Below are positions 27,293 through 36,203 of a DNA stretch of 64,000 nt, piece by piece. How positions within the stretch are numbered: the stretch's first letter is position 1; every line of letters begins with the position of its first letter. The DNA lies in contig NZ_CP043450.1 of the NCBI RefSeq assembly GCF_003286415.2, positions 2,480,001 to 2,544,000 of the forward strand, written 5' to 3'. This stretch comes from Mucilaginibacter rubeus. GTDB lineage: Bacteria > Bacteroidota > Bacteroidia > Sphingobacteriales > Sphingobacteriaceae. A program made the position numbers and the translations under genes. The notes under the pieces are model-generated. The model worked only from the letters and a program-made list of their open reading frames with translations. It searched no databases and was not told where the DNA came from.

Positions 27293-29338
27293 TTATTTGG
27301 TTTTATTTTTTAGATAATTATATATTTCAATTTGAGCCCTGTGGCTTTCGGGCGAATTTGTTTTGTGGTACTTGTTGGTGTTCTGGCTATTGATCTCACG
27401 GGCTTTCGTATTATCAGAAAGTTGGATATCAATAATGTCCCTTATCTCCTTTTGTAACTTTTCGTCATATATGGGGAAGCCAACCTCAACACGGTTATCA
27501 ATATTGCGGGACATAAAATCGGCCGAGGTAAGATAGATCAGCTCCTTGCCCCCGTTGCAATAAATATGTACACGTGCATGCTCAAGGTACTTATCTACAA
27601 TACTGATCACTTCAATATTTTCGCTGTAGCCTTTTACCCCGGCTATTAAACAGCACATGCCCCTGATGATCATCTTGATCTTTACACCGGCGTTGCTGGC
27701 CTGGTAAAGTTTGTTGATCATATCCTCGTCGGCAAGGCTGTTCATTTTCAGGATCATGTATGCCTGTTTGCCTGCTTTAGCATTTTTAATCTCGTTGTCA
27801 ATCAACCGGTAAATAGCAGGCCTTGAATCGATGGGCGATACGATAAGGCTTTTTAGGCCTTTAGCTAACTGGCCGCGGTTAATTGCTTTGAAAACATTTA
27901 CCAGATCGTCGGTAATTTTTTTGTTTGCTGTAAGCAAGGTATGATCTGCGTAGATCTGGGCGGTTTTTTCGTTAAAGTTTCCGGTTGAAAGACAGGCATA
28001 ATAAGCCAGTTTGCCTTTTTCGGTACGGCTCACCAAACAAATTTTTGAATGCACTTTATAGCCGGGAACACCATAAAGTACAGTTACGCCCTCTTCTTCC
28101 AGTCTGTTACTCCAGTGGATATTGTTTTGCTCATCAAAACGGGCGCGCAACTCCACCAAACAGTTTACTTTTTTTCCATTTTTGGCCGCGTTGATCAACG
28201 CGTGAATTACCCGTGAATTTTCGGCTAAGCGATATACGGAAATATTAATCTCTTTTACTTTTGGGTCGATAGCGGCCTCACGTAAAAAGTGGATCACATA
28301 GTCGTACGACTGATAAGGAGTGCTAACCAAATAATCTTTCTTGGCAATAAGGTCGATTAGGCTTTTGCCGAACGAGAGGTCTGAAACCGGCAGAGGTATA
28401 TACTTACTGTACTCCAACTCCGGCCCGCCCACGTTGGGAAACGAAATAAAGTTTTTGAAATTATGATACCTGTTGCCCGGAATAAGGCTTTCGCCATGTA
28501 ATCCCATTTTATTCACCAGGTACTTCAGCATGTCCATAGGCATGTCTGAATCATACAGCAGGCGCATCGGTTTGCCCTTTTTACGTTTCTGAAGGCTTTT
28601 GGCTAAGGAGTCCACAAACTTTTCACTCACTTCCTTATCCAGGTCAAGTTCCGCGTCGCGGGTAAGCTGGATGGAATATGCCTCGATGCTATCGTGTTCA
28701 AAAATGAAAAAGATATCCTCCAGGCTGTACCTGATAATATCATCAAGCAGAATAATGAACTTCAGGTTATTGGTATCGGGCAATTTAACAAAGCGCGAAA
28801 GGTTATCCGGAAATTCAATAAGCGCAAACCGTGTTTTTTTATTTGTGGTAAGCTTTACAAAAAAGTAAACTGCCCTGTCCCTAAGTTCAGGGAGCGGCAG
28901 GGTATCATTAAGCATGATAGGCACCAATGTTGCCAACAGTTTCTCCCTGAAGTAATTTTTTACGAAGGTACCACGGGTTACGTTAAGTTGCTTGTCGTTC
29001 AGGATGAAGATCTTCTCTTCGGCCAGTTGCTTAACAATAATATTTTCGTAAAGGTTATTAAACTTACGCTCCTGCCTTACTACGATGTTCTTGATCTGGT
29101 TAAGTACCTTTTTGGGGTTGTAACCTAATATCTCTTTCGACTTTTCGTTAAGGGCTGCTAAACGGCTTAATGTGGCTACCCTTACACGGTAAAATTCATC
29201 GAGATTAGATGAAAATATGGCTAAAAAACGGATCCTGTCAATCAGCGGGACTGTCGGGTCGGCAGCTTCCTGCAAAACCCTATCGTTAAAATATAACCAA
29301 CTTATTTCTCTGTTAATTAAGGGAGCCTGTTTATCCAT
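27293..29338 (-). CDS. ppk1: Polyphosphate kinase 1
   Basis: 681 residues; reversibly transfers the ATP gamma-phosphate to polyphosphate chains, at the membrane or in the cytoplasm. The N-terminal REISWLYFNDRVLQEAAD (9-26), the histidine in GYKVHSKICLV (autophosphorylated HxK histidine), the LSTGNFNEKTA segment after it, and HARVHIYCNGGKELIYLTS near residue 585 are all present. First gene of the ppk-ppx operon; divergent from yajQ across 193 bases. Confidence 0.97.
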   Translation of the reverse strand: MDKQAPLINREISWLYFNDRVLQEAADPTVPLIDRIRFLAIFSSNLDEFYRVRVATLSRLAALNEKSKEILGYNPKKVLNQIKNIVVRQERKFNNLYENIIVKQLAEEKIFILNDKQLNVTRGTFVKNYFREKLLATLVPIMLNDTLPLPELRDRAVYFFVKLTTNKKTRFALIEFPDNLSRFVKLPDTNNLKFIILLDDIIRYSLEDIFFIFEHDSIEAYSIQLTRDAELDLDKEVSEKFVDSLAKSLQKRKKGKPMRLLYDSDMPMDMLKYLVNKMGLHGESLIPGNRYHNFKNFISFPNVGGPELEYSKYIPLPVSDLSFGKSLIDLIAKKDYLVSTPYQSYDYVIHFLREAAIDPKVKEINISVYRLAENSRVIHALINAAKNGKKVNCLVELRARFDEQNNIHWSNRLEEEGVTVLYGVPGYKVHSKICLVSRTEKGKLAYYACLSTGNFNEKTAQIYADHTLLTANKKITDDLVNVFKAINRGQLAKGLKSLIVSPIDSRPAIYRLIDNEIKNAKAGKQAYMILKMNSLADEDMINKLYQASNAGVKIKMIIRGMCCLIAGVKGYSENIEVISIVDKYLEHARVHIYCNGGKELIYLTSADFMSRNIDNRVEVGFPIYDEKLQKEIRDIIDIQLSDNTKAREINSQNTNKYHKTNSPESHRAQIEIYNYLKNKTK

Positions 29339-29471
29339 AAGAATTTCTTGCTTTACAGCCAGATGTTACAAATCTGCTTATTTATTTGTTAACTTAATAT
29401 TAACTCATGAGGAATTAACCTGTTTTCGTTCACCATTATTTATTGCAGAAATTAAACAATTTGTTGCGAAA

Positions 29472-29503
29472 TTGCGATCTGTGTTAACAATATATTAGTT
29501 TTG
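29472..29503 (+). promoter_or_regulatory. Promoter of yajQ
   Basis: TTG at 29472-29474 and TAGTTTTG at 29496-29503 (exact TAnnTTTG), spaced 21 bases, the standard Bacteroidota arrangement. The predicted start is about 25 bases before the ATG at 29532. Confidence 0.65.
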
Positions 29504-29531
29504 CAAAACATTTACCACCAATATACCACGT

Positions 29532-30023
29532 ATGCCTACATTTGATATAGTTAGCAAAATAGACGGTCAAACGCTTGATAACGCGATAAATACCGCCAAG
29601 AAAGAAATCCTTAATCGTTATGATTTTAACGATTCAAAAAGCACTATCGATTTAGATAAAAAGACCAACGAAGTAACTATTGTTACCGAAAACGATATGC
29701 GCCTTAAAGCCATACAAGACAGCATTATAAGCCGTATGGTTAAACAACATCTTGACCCTAAAGCCCTGGATTTTGGCAAAGAACAATACGCATCAGGCAA
29801 CATGATCCGCAAGGAGATTAAAATCAAAGAAGGTATTGACAAGGAAGCTGCCAAAAAGATTGTAAAAAAGATAAAAGACAGCGGCCTCAAAGTACAGGCT
29901 TCTATCATGGACGACCAGGTTCGCGTGCAAGGCAAAAAAATTGATGACCTCCAAGCGGTTATTAGCCTTTGCCGTGCCGACGATTTTGGTCAGCCTTTAC
30001 AATACATTAACATGCGCGATTAA
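29532..30023 (+). CDS. yajQ: YajQ family nucleotide/c-di-GMP-binding protein
   Basis: 163 residues, full family length. Begins MPTFDIVSKID; contains LNRYDFNDSKSTI, the LDPKALDFGKEQ stretch and the C-terminal VQGKKIDDLQAVI, all typical. Some YajQ proteins bind cyclic di-GMP and act with transcription factors; a general role in nucleotide binding is safer here. Single gene with own promoter and terminator. Confidence 0.95.
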   Translation: MPTFDIVSKIDGQTLDNAINTAKKEILNRYDFNDSKSTIDLDKKTNEVTIVTENDMRLKAIQDSIISRMVKQHLDPKALDFGKEQYASGNMIRKEIKIKEGIDKEAAKKIVKKIKDSGLKVQASIMDDQVRVQGKKIDDLQAVISLCRADDFGQPLQYINMRD

Positions 30024-30046
30024 TTAAGATTGCTTACAATATTTAG

Positions 30047-30076
30047 AAAGACGCGCCGAAAACGCGTCTTTTTTAT
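30047..30076 (+). terminator. Terminator of yajQ
   Basis: AAAGACGCG (30047-30055) pairs with CGCGTCTTT (30063-30071), followed by further T residues. Confidence 0.85.
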
Positions 30077-30165
30077 TTATTCAGTTTTTCAATTAAACCA
30101 TTGTCATGGTTTAACATCATACAAAAGCAGCGGGTATCCGTTGCTTATTTCAACCAAATCTTAAT

Positions 30166-30939
30166 ATGCTATCTAAACCTTTTCTGACGCTGACTTTGTT
30201 TTTAAGCTTGAGTACACTTTGCAAAGCCCAGATCAACGCGGGCGACAATCTCCAGGTTGAAGCTTCTTCCCGAACTAAATACATAAAAAGGACAGATATA
30301 ACTAATGACGAAATTGTTCTTTATCTGCTGATTAAAGGTATTATACCGATATCTTCAGGCGATAGTCACTTAGAATATCTTACACAATATGATGGGTTTG
30401 ATAATATTGGCAGACTAAAATCCATTGGCAATACACGAATCACCTATTATGACAGGTTCGATATGGATAACCAGGGAAAGATAAAATCTATAGGACAAAC
30501 CCGGTTTACGTATTACGACAGGTTTGATATGGATAACCAGGGCAAAATCAAGAGCGTGGGCAATGTAAGCATTAAATGGTATGACAGGTTTGATCCGGCT
30601 GATAAATTTGGAAAACTGAAATCAATAGATGGTCTTCCTGTTACTTTATATGACCAATTTGATGAGTTCCCAGCCATTGGTAAGGTAAAATCAATAGGCA
30701 ATACGTTGTTTACCTATTACACCCGCCTGGATGGCCCGGATAATATCGGCAAACTGAAATCTATTGGCGGTGTCTATATCACCTGGTATGATCGTTTTGA
30801 CTTATCCGAAAATTCAGGCAAGCTAAAATCTATCGGTAATACAAGATTTGTATATTTTGACAGGTTTGATAAGGCTGATAACAAAGGAGAATTGAAAGGA
30901 ATAGTTGGGGATATCAGTACTAATTTCAGTCGGAAATAA
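30166..30939 (+). CDS. Exported protein with eight 22-residue YDRFD...GKLKSIGN repeats
   Basis: 257 residues: Sec signal peptide (MLSKPFLTLTLFLSLSTLCK, cleavage near KAQ), a unique region to about residue 70, then eight consecutive repeats of 22-23 residues (about 71-249) with consensus YYDRFDxxDNxGKLKSIGNTRF. Aromatic-acidic and Gly-Lys-Ile spacing suggests a stacked beta-strand repeat such as a solenoid or propeller. Two adjacent repeats (about 30445-30510 and 30511-30576) are nearly identical in DNA, so the array grew recently by unit duplication. I recognise no named family. Likely periplasmic or surface. Own gene, with a shared bidirectional terminator. Confidence 0.8.
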   Translation: MLSKPFLTLTLFLSLSTLCKAQINAGDNLQVEASSRTKYIKRTDITNDEIVLYLLIKGIIPISSGDSHLEYLTQYDGFDNIGRLKSIGNTRITYYDRFDMDNQGKIKSIGQTRFTYYDRFDMDNQGKIKSVGNVSIKWYDRFDPADKFGKLKSIDGLPVTLYDQFDEFPAIGKVKSIGNTLFTYYTRLDGPDNIGKLKSIGGVYITWYDRFDLSENSGKLKSIGNTRFVYFDRFDKADNKGELKGIVGDISTNFSRK

Positions 30940-30949
30940 TACCCTAAAC

Positions 30950-30983
30950 AAAAGCGACTGTCTTACCAAAGACAGTCGCTTTT
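30950..30983. terminator. Bidirectional terminator between the repeat protein and bioB
   Basis: AAAAGCGACTGTCTT (30950-30964) and AAGACAGTCGCTTTT (30969-30983) are perfect 15-bp arms around ACCA; T-tracts flank on both strands between convergent genes. Confidence 0.88.
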
Positions 30984-31004
30984 ATATTTTATACTTATAC
31001 AGTT

Positions 31005-32012
31005 TTAGCCTGCAACTTCGACCTCTTCTTTTTTAACTTCGTTAGGGCGGCCGTTTTTAAATGCTTTACGCGGCGATAAACCAAGCAATTCAAACATAGC
31101 CATATCGGTGTCAAATGACGGATTTGGTGTGGTAAGTAATTTCTCTCCTGCGAAAATAGAGTTGGCGCCTGCCATAAAGCAAAATGCTTGCTCAACAGTG
31201 CTCATTTCGGTACGGCCTGCAGATAAACGCACTACTGTTTTAGGCATGATAATACGGGTAGTAGCAACCATACGTACCATATCCCAAACAGACACACGAG
31301 GCTGATCGGCCAGCGGAGTTCCTGCTACAGGTACCAGGGCATTAATTGGCACTGATTCCGGGTGTTTAGGCAAATTTGATAAGGTTTTCAGCATAGACAC
31401 ACGGTCTTCTACAGTTTCGCCTAAACCGATGATACCACCACTGCATACGGTAATTTTTGCTTTGCGCACGTGTTCAAGCGTTTTAAGACGCTCGTCGTAT
31501 GTACGGGTGGTAATGATACGTTTATAGTCTTCTTCAGAAGTATCAAGGTTATGGTTGTAGGCGTATAAACCGGCATCGGCCAAACGTTGTGCCTGGCCTT
31601 CGGTAAGCATACCCAGGGTACAGCAAACTTCCATATCCAATTCATTAACCGCTTTTACCATGTCGATAACCTTATCAAAATCGCGGTTATCACGTACTTC
31701 GCGCCATGCGGCACCCATACATAAGCGTGATGCACCACCTGCTTTTGCCTTTTCGGCAGCGGCAATTACTTCATCTTTAGGCATCATGGCATGCACGTTT
31801 ACACCTGTATTGTAACGTGCAGCCTGCGGGCAATAAGCACAATCCTCAGAGCAACCGCCTGTTTTGATAGAGATCAACGAGCTGATCTGCACTTCGGCAT
31901 AATCCTTATTTTCACGGTGGATTGTGGCTGCCTTGTACACAAGATCCAGCAACGGCGTGTGATATATTTCAGCTATTTCTTCTTTAGTCCAGTTATGTCT
32001 AACTTCTGTCAT
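31005..32012 (-). CDS. bioB: Biotin synthase
   Basis: A radical-SAM enzyme inserting sulfur into dethiobiotin, the last step of biotin synthesis. 335 residues. The radical-SAM Cys54-x3-Cys58-x2-Cys61 (GCSEDCAYCPQ) binds the [4Fe-4S] cluster; YNHNLDTSEE and MVRMVATTRIIMPKTVVRLSAGR hold the residues around the [2Fe-2S] cluster (the conserved arginine in RLSAGR). Isolated from other bio genes in the window. Confidence 0.97.
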   Translation of the reverse strand: MTEVRHNWTKEEIAEIYHTPLLDLVYKAATIHRENKDYAEVQISSLISIKTGGCSEDCAYCPQAARYNTGVNVHAMMPKDEVIAAAEKAKAGGASRLCMGAAWREVRDNRDFDKVIDMVKAVNELDMEVCCTLGMLTEGQAQRLADAGLYAYNHNLDTSEEDYKRIITTRTYDERLKTLEHVRKAKITVCSGGIIGLGETVEDRVSMLKTLSNLPKHPESVPINALVPVAGTPLADQPRVSVWDMVRMVATTRIIMPKTVVRLSAGRTEMSTVEQAFCFMAGANSIFAGEKLLTTPNPSFDTDMAMFELLGLSPRKAFKNGRPNEVKKEEVEVAG

Positions 32013-32163
32013 CAGTTTCAGATTAAATTCGTCCCAACAATGTTATTAAGTTATTGTAAACACGCAAATATTCAAAGATTATTTATAAATATAGAACTTT
32101 TGATAGTTCCCGAAAAGAAACTAACTATATAACAAGGTTTTAAATATTTAAGGCTACCCGGCT

Positions 32164-33519
32164 TTAATTCTTTAGCAGCAACTTGGTGGCAAGATACAGG
32201 GGCAGCAAAAAGCCAATACAATCTGTAAAAGTGGTGATAATTATAGACGATGCTACCGCCGGGTCAATCCCTACCCTTTTTAATATCAGCGGAATAGAAG
32301 CCCCTGTTAAGCCTGCTATAATCAGGTTGCCGGTCATGGCCAAAAATAACACCAGGCCAAGCATAGGGTTGGCATCGTAAAAGAAGGCTACTATAAAAAC
32401 GATAATGCCATTAGCGGCGCCATTGATCATACCTACCAAAAACTCTTTTAATACGGTATTATAAGCCTGTTTATCCGAAAGGTCACTTAATGAAATACGT
32501 CTTACCGTTACCGCCAGGGCCTGTGTAGCAGCATTGCCGCCCATACCTGCAATAATGGTCATATAAGCCGAGATGATAGAAAGTTTGGCAACAGTATCAT
32601 CAAAAGTACGGATAATGGATGCGGCCAGGAATGCCGTACCGAGGTTGATCACCAACCATGGCAAACGGCTTTTTACCGCTTCTACCCAGTTACCACTTAG
32701 TTCCTCATCTTCGGATACACCGGAGATTTTCAGAATGTCCTCAGTGTTCTCTTCCTCCATTACGTCGATGATATCATCTACCGTAACACGACCGAGCAAT
32801 TTCATGTCGTCGTCAACCACCGGGATACTGGTAAGGTTATACTGCTTGATCAAGCGGGCCACTTCCTCCTGGTCAAGCTCCGCTTTTACGTAAACAAAAT
32901 CGGTAGTTACGAGATCGCTGATGCGGGCATCGGCGCGGGCTTTGATGACAGTTTTAATAGAAAGGATCCCTTTTAGGATATCATTATTGTCGACCACGCA
33001 GATGGTATAAAACTCCTCCATCTCTTCAGATTGACGGATGATCTCATCAAGGGCATCCTTCTTATCCATGTTGATGTTTACCTTGATGATCTCGGAGTTC
33101 ATCAAACCACCTGCGGTATCCTCAGCGTAGGTCATCAACGCGCGGATGCTGCTGGCATCTTCATGGTCAAGATCTTCTAAGATCTCCTGTTGGTCTTCTT
33201 CATCAAGCTGGGAAATGATGTCGGTGGCATCATCGTAGTCAAGTTCTTCAACTATTTCGGTACGTTTCTCCGGGTCGAGGTTTACCAATAGCTCGGCCGG
33301 GCCATGCTCCTCGTCCATCTCGGATAAAACTTCCGAAGCAACGTCGGCCGGAAGGATATTGATGATCCTTTCTTTTTCCTCCTGCTGAAGTTTTTCAAAT
33401 AGTATAGCAATCTCCGAGGCGTGATATTCCTTCAGAACATTCTCTAACTCAGCATCATCGGCTTCGAGCGCTGTTTTAATGCGGAGCAGGTCGGTTTTAT
33501 CTAAGTCAAAAGATTGCAT
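32164..33519 (-). CDS. mgtE: Magnesium transporter MgtE
   Basis: 451 residues, full length: acidic N-domain of helical repeats (about 1-125, rich in DEEDQQEILEDL), two CBS domains (about 130-255), a connecting helix and five transmembrane helices (about 280-450) ending in the conserved region GIDPAVASSIIITTFTD, which lines the ion path. Homodimeric inner-membrane Mg2+ channel gated by magnesium bound to the N and CBS domains. No Mg-riboswitch-like leader was recognised. Confidence 0.95.
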   Translation of the reverse strand: MQSFDLDKTDLLRIKTALEADDAELENVLKEYHASEIAILFEKLQQEEKERIINILPADVASEVLSEMDEEHGPAELLVNLDPEKRTEIVEELDYDDATDIISQLDEEDQQEILEDLDHEDASSIRALMTYAEDTAGGLMNSEIIKVNINMDKKDALDEIIRQSEEMEEFYTICVVDNNDILKGILSIKTVIKARADARISDLVTTDFVYVKAELDQEEVARLIKQYNLTSIPVVDDDMKLLGRVTVDDIIDVMEEENTEDILKISGVSEDEELSGNWVEAVKSRLPWLVINLGTAFLAASIIRTFDDTVAKLSIISAYMTIIAGMGGNAATQALAVTVRRISLSDLSDKQAYNTVLKEFLVGMINGAANGIIVFIVAFFYDANPMLGLVLFLAMTGNLIIAGLTGASIPLILKRVGIDPAVASSIIITTFTDCIGFLLPLYLATKLLLKN

Positions 33520-33611
33520 ACCCGACTAAATTAAAACAATTACACCACAATTAAGGAATTAAATCGGCACAAAAACAGTGCCCAAAGTGGTAAAATAAAA
33601 GGGTACAACTG

Positions 33612-34226
33612 TTAGATGCTATGATCGTACTTGACCTTTGTCCCGCTTACCTTGCTTATTTTAAAAAGGGCTTGTTCAACCTGTGTTTTACGGATAGAAA
33701 GCTGAATGCTACAGTCATTATCAAAAACCTGACCAAGTATTATCAGGTTTTCTTCTTTGATGATCCGCATCACATCGTTCATTTGCAGGTAATCAAATGA
33801 TACCGTGTACACGTCATTTACAGTTTTTGAAATAATTACAGCTTGATTTAACGCTTCTTCAGTAGCTACTTTGTAAGCATTAATTAAACCGGGAACGCCT
33901 AATAAGGTGCCTCCAAAGTAACGGACAACCACCACCAGGATATTGGTAAGATCTTTTGACAGCAGGGTGTTTAAAATTGGCCGGCCCGCTGTACCCGACG
34001 GCTCTCCATCGTCATTAACCCTGAATACAGAGCGATCGATAGTTAAACGCATTGCCCAGCAATTGTGATTGGCTTTTGGGTGCTCCGATTTTAACTGGGT
34101 AACGATGGCCTTGATATCATTTTCAGAATTGATAGGATATGCATAGGCCAGGAACTTGCTGCCACGGTCTCGAAAAATGCCTTCGGCAGGATTTTCTATA
34201 GTTTTATAAGTATCGTCAAAAAGCAT
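33612..34226 (-). CDS. YigZ/IMPACT family protein
   Basis: 204 residues. N-terminal UPF0029/impact domain with FRDRGSKFLAYAYP and the strongly conserved DDGEPSGTAGRPIL and VVRYFGGTLLGVPGL segments; C-terminal about 75 residues fit the DUF1949 ferredoxin-like fold. The family is linked to translation or proteolysis control (IMPACT in eukaryotes) but its bacterial role is not established. Lies 9 bases after the stop of the EamA gene on the same strand, so it may share the ribD transcript. Confidence 0.92.
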   Translation of the reverse strand: MLFDDTYKTIENPAEGIFRDRGSKFLAYAYPINSENDIKAIVTQLKSEHPKANHNCWAMRLTIDRSVFRVNDDGEPSGTAGRPILNTLLSKDLTNILVVVVRYFGGTLLGVPGLINAYKVATEEALNQAVIISKTVNDVYTVSFDYLQMNDVMRIIKEENLIILGQVFDNDCSIQLSIRKTQVEQALFKISKVSGTKVKYDHSI

Positions 34227-34235
34227 TCAGAAATA

Positions 34236-35114
34236 TTACAGGTGCAGAAAACCCAATGTCTGCGGGAAATAAATAATAACAATAGCCAGCACAGCCACAA
34301 GGATACCGATCTTGTTAAGCAGGCTCAACTTCTCTTTAAATACAAAGATGCCAATCAACGTACCTACCAAAATAACACCGATGTTCACCGACGAAAACAC
34401 TGCCGACGGACTATTGGCCAAAGCCTGGTGGGCTTTTAAATAAAACAGGATATTGCCAAAGTTTGCTATCCCCAAGATCCAGCCAATAATAATTTGAGGC
34501 AGGGAGAACTTTGTTTTTTTAATAGATACCCGGTAAAGCAGCCCTATAAAGGTTAACACAAAGGCTATAATGAAGATCACAAATATGGCCGTAGTGAAAG
34601 GCACATTGCTAACCTTGGTAAGTTGTTTTAGTAATACATCAATAACTCCAAAGCCCAGGAAAACGATCAGCAGGTAAATCCACGAACCTTTTTCAACTTT
34701 GTTACCGGCTGATTTTTGCCAGGGAACAGAGCAGATAATAGCAATGAACGCCAGTACAATACCTATTGCCTTTACAGTGCCTGTGGCCTCGCCAAATAAA
34801 ACAAACGCTGCAAGGATAGGAATAAAGAGTGACAGGCGCTGCGCCACATCTGTACGTACTATACCGGCTTTGCGTACCGATGTAGCCATGATAACAAATA
34901 TCGACGGGAATAAGATGCCCAGAGCAAGATAGTTATAAACAGGGGCGTTTTGAATGATACTTAACTGAGGCTTAAAAAAGAACCAGGTAAGCAAAATAGC
35001 CATTGAATAATTCCAGGTGATGGCCTGGTAAACATCTACATGGTAACGTTTTGCCAGTTTTAGCAAAATAGAAACGATAACACTACAGCAAATACTTAAA
35101 AAAACGAACAGCAT
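34236..35114 (-). CDS. EamA/DMT family transporter
   Basis: 292 residues, about ten hydrophobic helices in two inverted five-helix halves, the drug/metabolite transporter layout. N-terminal region contains KRYHVDVYQAITWNYSMAI. Its start codon directly abuts the ribD stop (TAA-ATG, no gap), indicating translational coupling. Because of this linkage a flavin-pathway substrate is conceivable, but DMT substrates vary widely and this is inference only. Confidence 0.88.
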   Translation of the reverse strand: MLFVFLSICCSVIVSILLKLAKRYHVDVYQAITWNYSMAILLTWFFFKPQLSIIQNAPVYNYLALGILFPSIFVIMATSVRKAGIVRTDVAQRLSLFIPILAAFVLFGEATGTVKAIGIVLAFIAIICSVPWQKSAGNKVEKGSWIYLLIVFLGFGVIDVLLKQLTKVSNVPFTTAIFVIFIIAFVLTFIGLLYRVSIKKTKFSLPQIIIGWILGIANFGNILFYLKAHQALANSPSAVFSSVNIGVILVGTLIGIFVFKEKLSLLNKIGILVAVLAIVIIYFPQTLGFLHL

Positions 35115-36170
35115 TTATATAACTGGCTTATTGTATAACAATTGCAGGCGATCGGCGCCTACAGGATATTCGTCCGCAAGTATACCGGTTATTTGTGGGG
35201 CTTTTATACCTTTTCCTAAAACTTTATCGCCGGTAAATATCCTGGCTTCATCCCACAAACCGGCTTCAATAAATGACTCAAGCGTACGGGCGCCGCCTTC
35301 AATAATAACGGATTGAATATCCTGAAGGTATAACTGGTACAAAATGTATTGAGGCACAAAGCGTTCAAAATCTTCAAGTGCTATGTACCTGTTTTTGCCG
35401 TCCAAATCAAATTTCACCTCGTTAAAGATCAATGTTTCGGCAGATTGGTCAAATATATTCAACCCTTTATTTAGCTCAAGCCGGCGGTCAATTACCACAC
35501 GTTTCGGCGATGGGCCATCCCAATAACGCACATTTAACTGTGGGTTATCGCTCAGTGCAGTGTTTTTGCCTATCAGAATGGCATCTTCTTCGCTGCGCCA
35601 TTTGTGTACCAGTTTTTTCGATTCAGGGCCGGTGATCCAAAATTGGCTACCGTCGTCCGGGGCAAAAAATCCATCCTGGGTTTGCGCCCATTTTAATATG
35701 ATATAAGGTCTGTGTTTTTGCACTTTGGTAAAAAAACGGCGGTTAAGCCATTGGCATTCCTGTTCAAGCACACCGGTTATCACTTCGATACCTACAGCCT
35801 GTAATTTTTCGATGCCTTTACCGTCAACCTGGGCAAAAGGGTCGCGGCAGCCCACTACTACCTTAGGGATTTGATGCTTAATGATCAAATCGGCGCAGGG
35901 CGGTGTTTTGCCATAGTGCGCGCAGGGTTCTAACGAAACATATATAGTGGAGTTTTTGAGCAATTCGGCATGGTTATCAAACTTTTGGGTAACCTGCGCA
36001 ATGGCGTTAACCTCGGCATGGGCCTGACCGTATTTTTGGTGGTAGCCCTCTCCTATTATTTGACCATCGTGAACCACAACTGCGCCAACCATAGGGTTAG
36101 GACTAACATAGCCGGCTCCTGATTCGGCAAGCTCCAAACAGCGGCGCATATATTTTTCATGTTCAAGCAT
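35115..36170 (-). CDS. ribD: Bifunctional riboflavin deaminase/reductase RibD
   Basis: 351 residues. N-terminal deaminase domain with zinc ligands His51 (HAEVNA, Glu53 catalytic), Cys83 and Cys92 (PCAHYGKTPPCADLI); C-terminal reductase domain from about 150 (RPYIILKWAQTQDGF, IIEGGARTLESF). It performs the second and third steps of riboflavin synthesis from GTP. First gene of a minus-strand run with EamA and YigZ. A TACTTTTG element ends 4 bases before the ATG. Confidence 0.96.
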   Translation of the reverse strand: MLEHEKYMRRCLELAESGAGYVSPNPMVGAVVVHDGQIIGEGYHQKYGQAHAEVNAIAQVTQKFDNHAELLKNSTIYVSLEPCAHYGKTPPCADLIIKHQIPKVVVGCRDPFAQVDGKGIEKLQAVGIEVITGVLEQECQWLNRRFFTKVQKHRPYIILKWAQTQDGFFAPDDGSQFWITGPESKKLVHKWRSEEDAILIGKNTALSDNPQLNVRYWDGPSPKRVVIDRRLELNKGLNIFDQSAETLIFNEVKFDLDGKNRYIALEDFERFVPQYILYQLYLQDIQSVIIEGGARTLESFIEAGLWDEARIFTGDKVLGKGIKAPQITGILADEYPVGADRLQLLYNKPVI

Positions 36171-36174
36171 GGTG

Positions 36175-36182
36175 CAAAAGTA
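36175..36182 (-). promoter_or_regulatory. -7 element 4 bases before ribD
   Basis: Minus-strand TACTTTTG, then CACC, then ATG, the same layout as at VF530 (TACTTTTG-CCCC-ATG). Implies a leaderless or near-leaderless ribD mRNA. No clear TTG partner was found. Confidence 0.45.
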
Positions 36183-36192
36183 GCTTTTATGT

Positions 36193-36199
36193 TACTTTG
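36193..36199 (+). promoter_or_regulatory. -7-like element 4 bases before prmC
   Basis: TACTTTG (one base shorter than TAnnTTTG), then TTGC, then ATG at 36204. It mirrors the ribD element 10 bases away on the other strand, so the two divergent start codons are 33 bases apart. Confidence 0.35.
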
Positions 36200-36203
36200 T
36201 TGC

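Noticed and set aside
30375-30900. Regular repeats resembling a CRISPR or minisatellite array
   Set aside because: The 66-69 base period is a multiple of three, lies inside an open frame with a signal peptide, and repeats at protein level.
34236-35114. EamA protein as a riboflavin exporter
   Set aside because: Abuts ribD with no gap, but DMT transporter substrates cannot be inferred from operon position alone.
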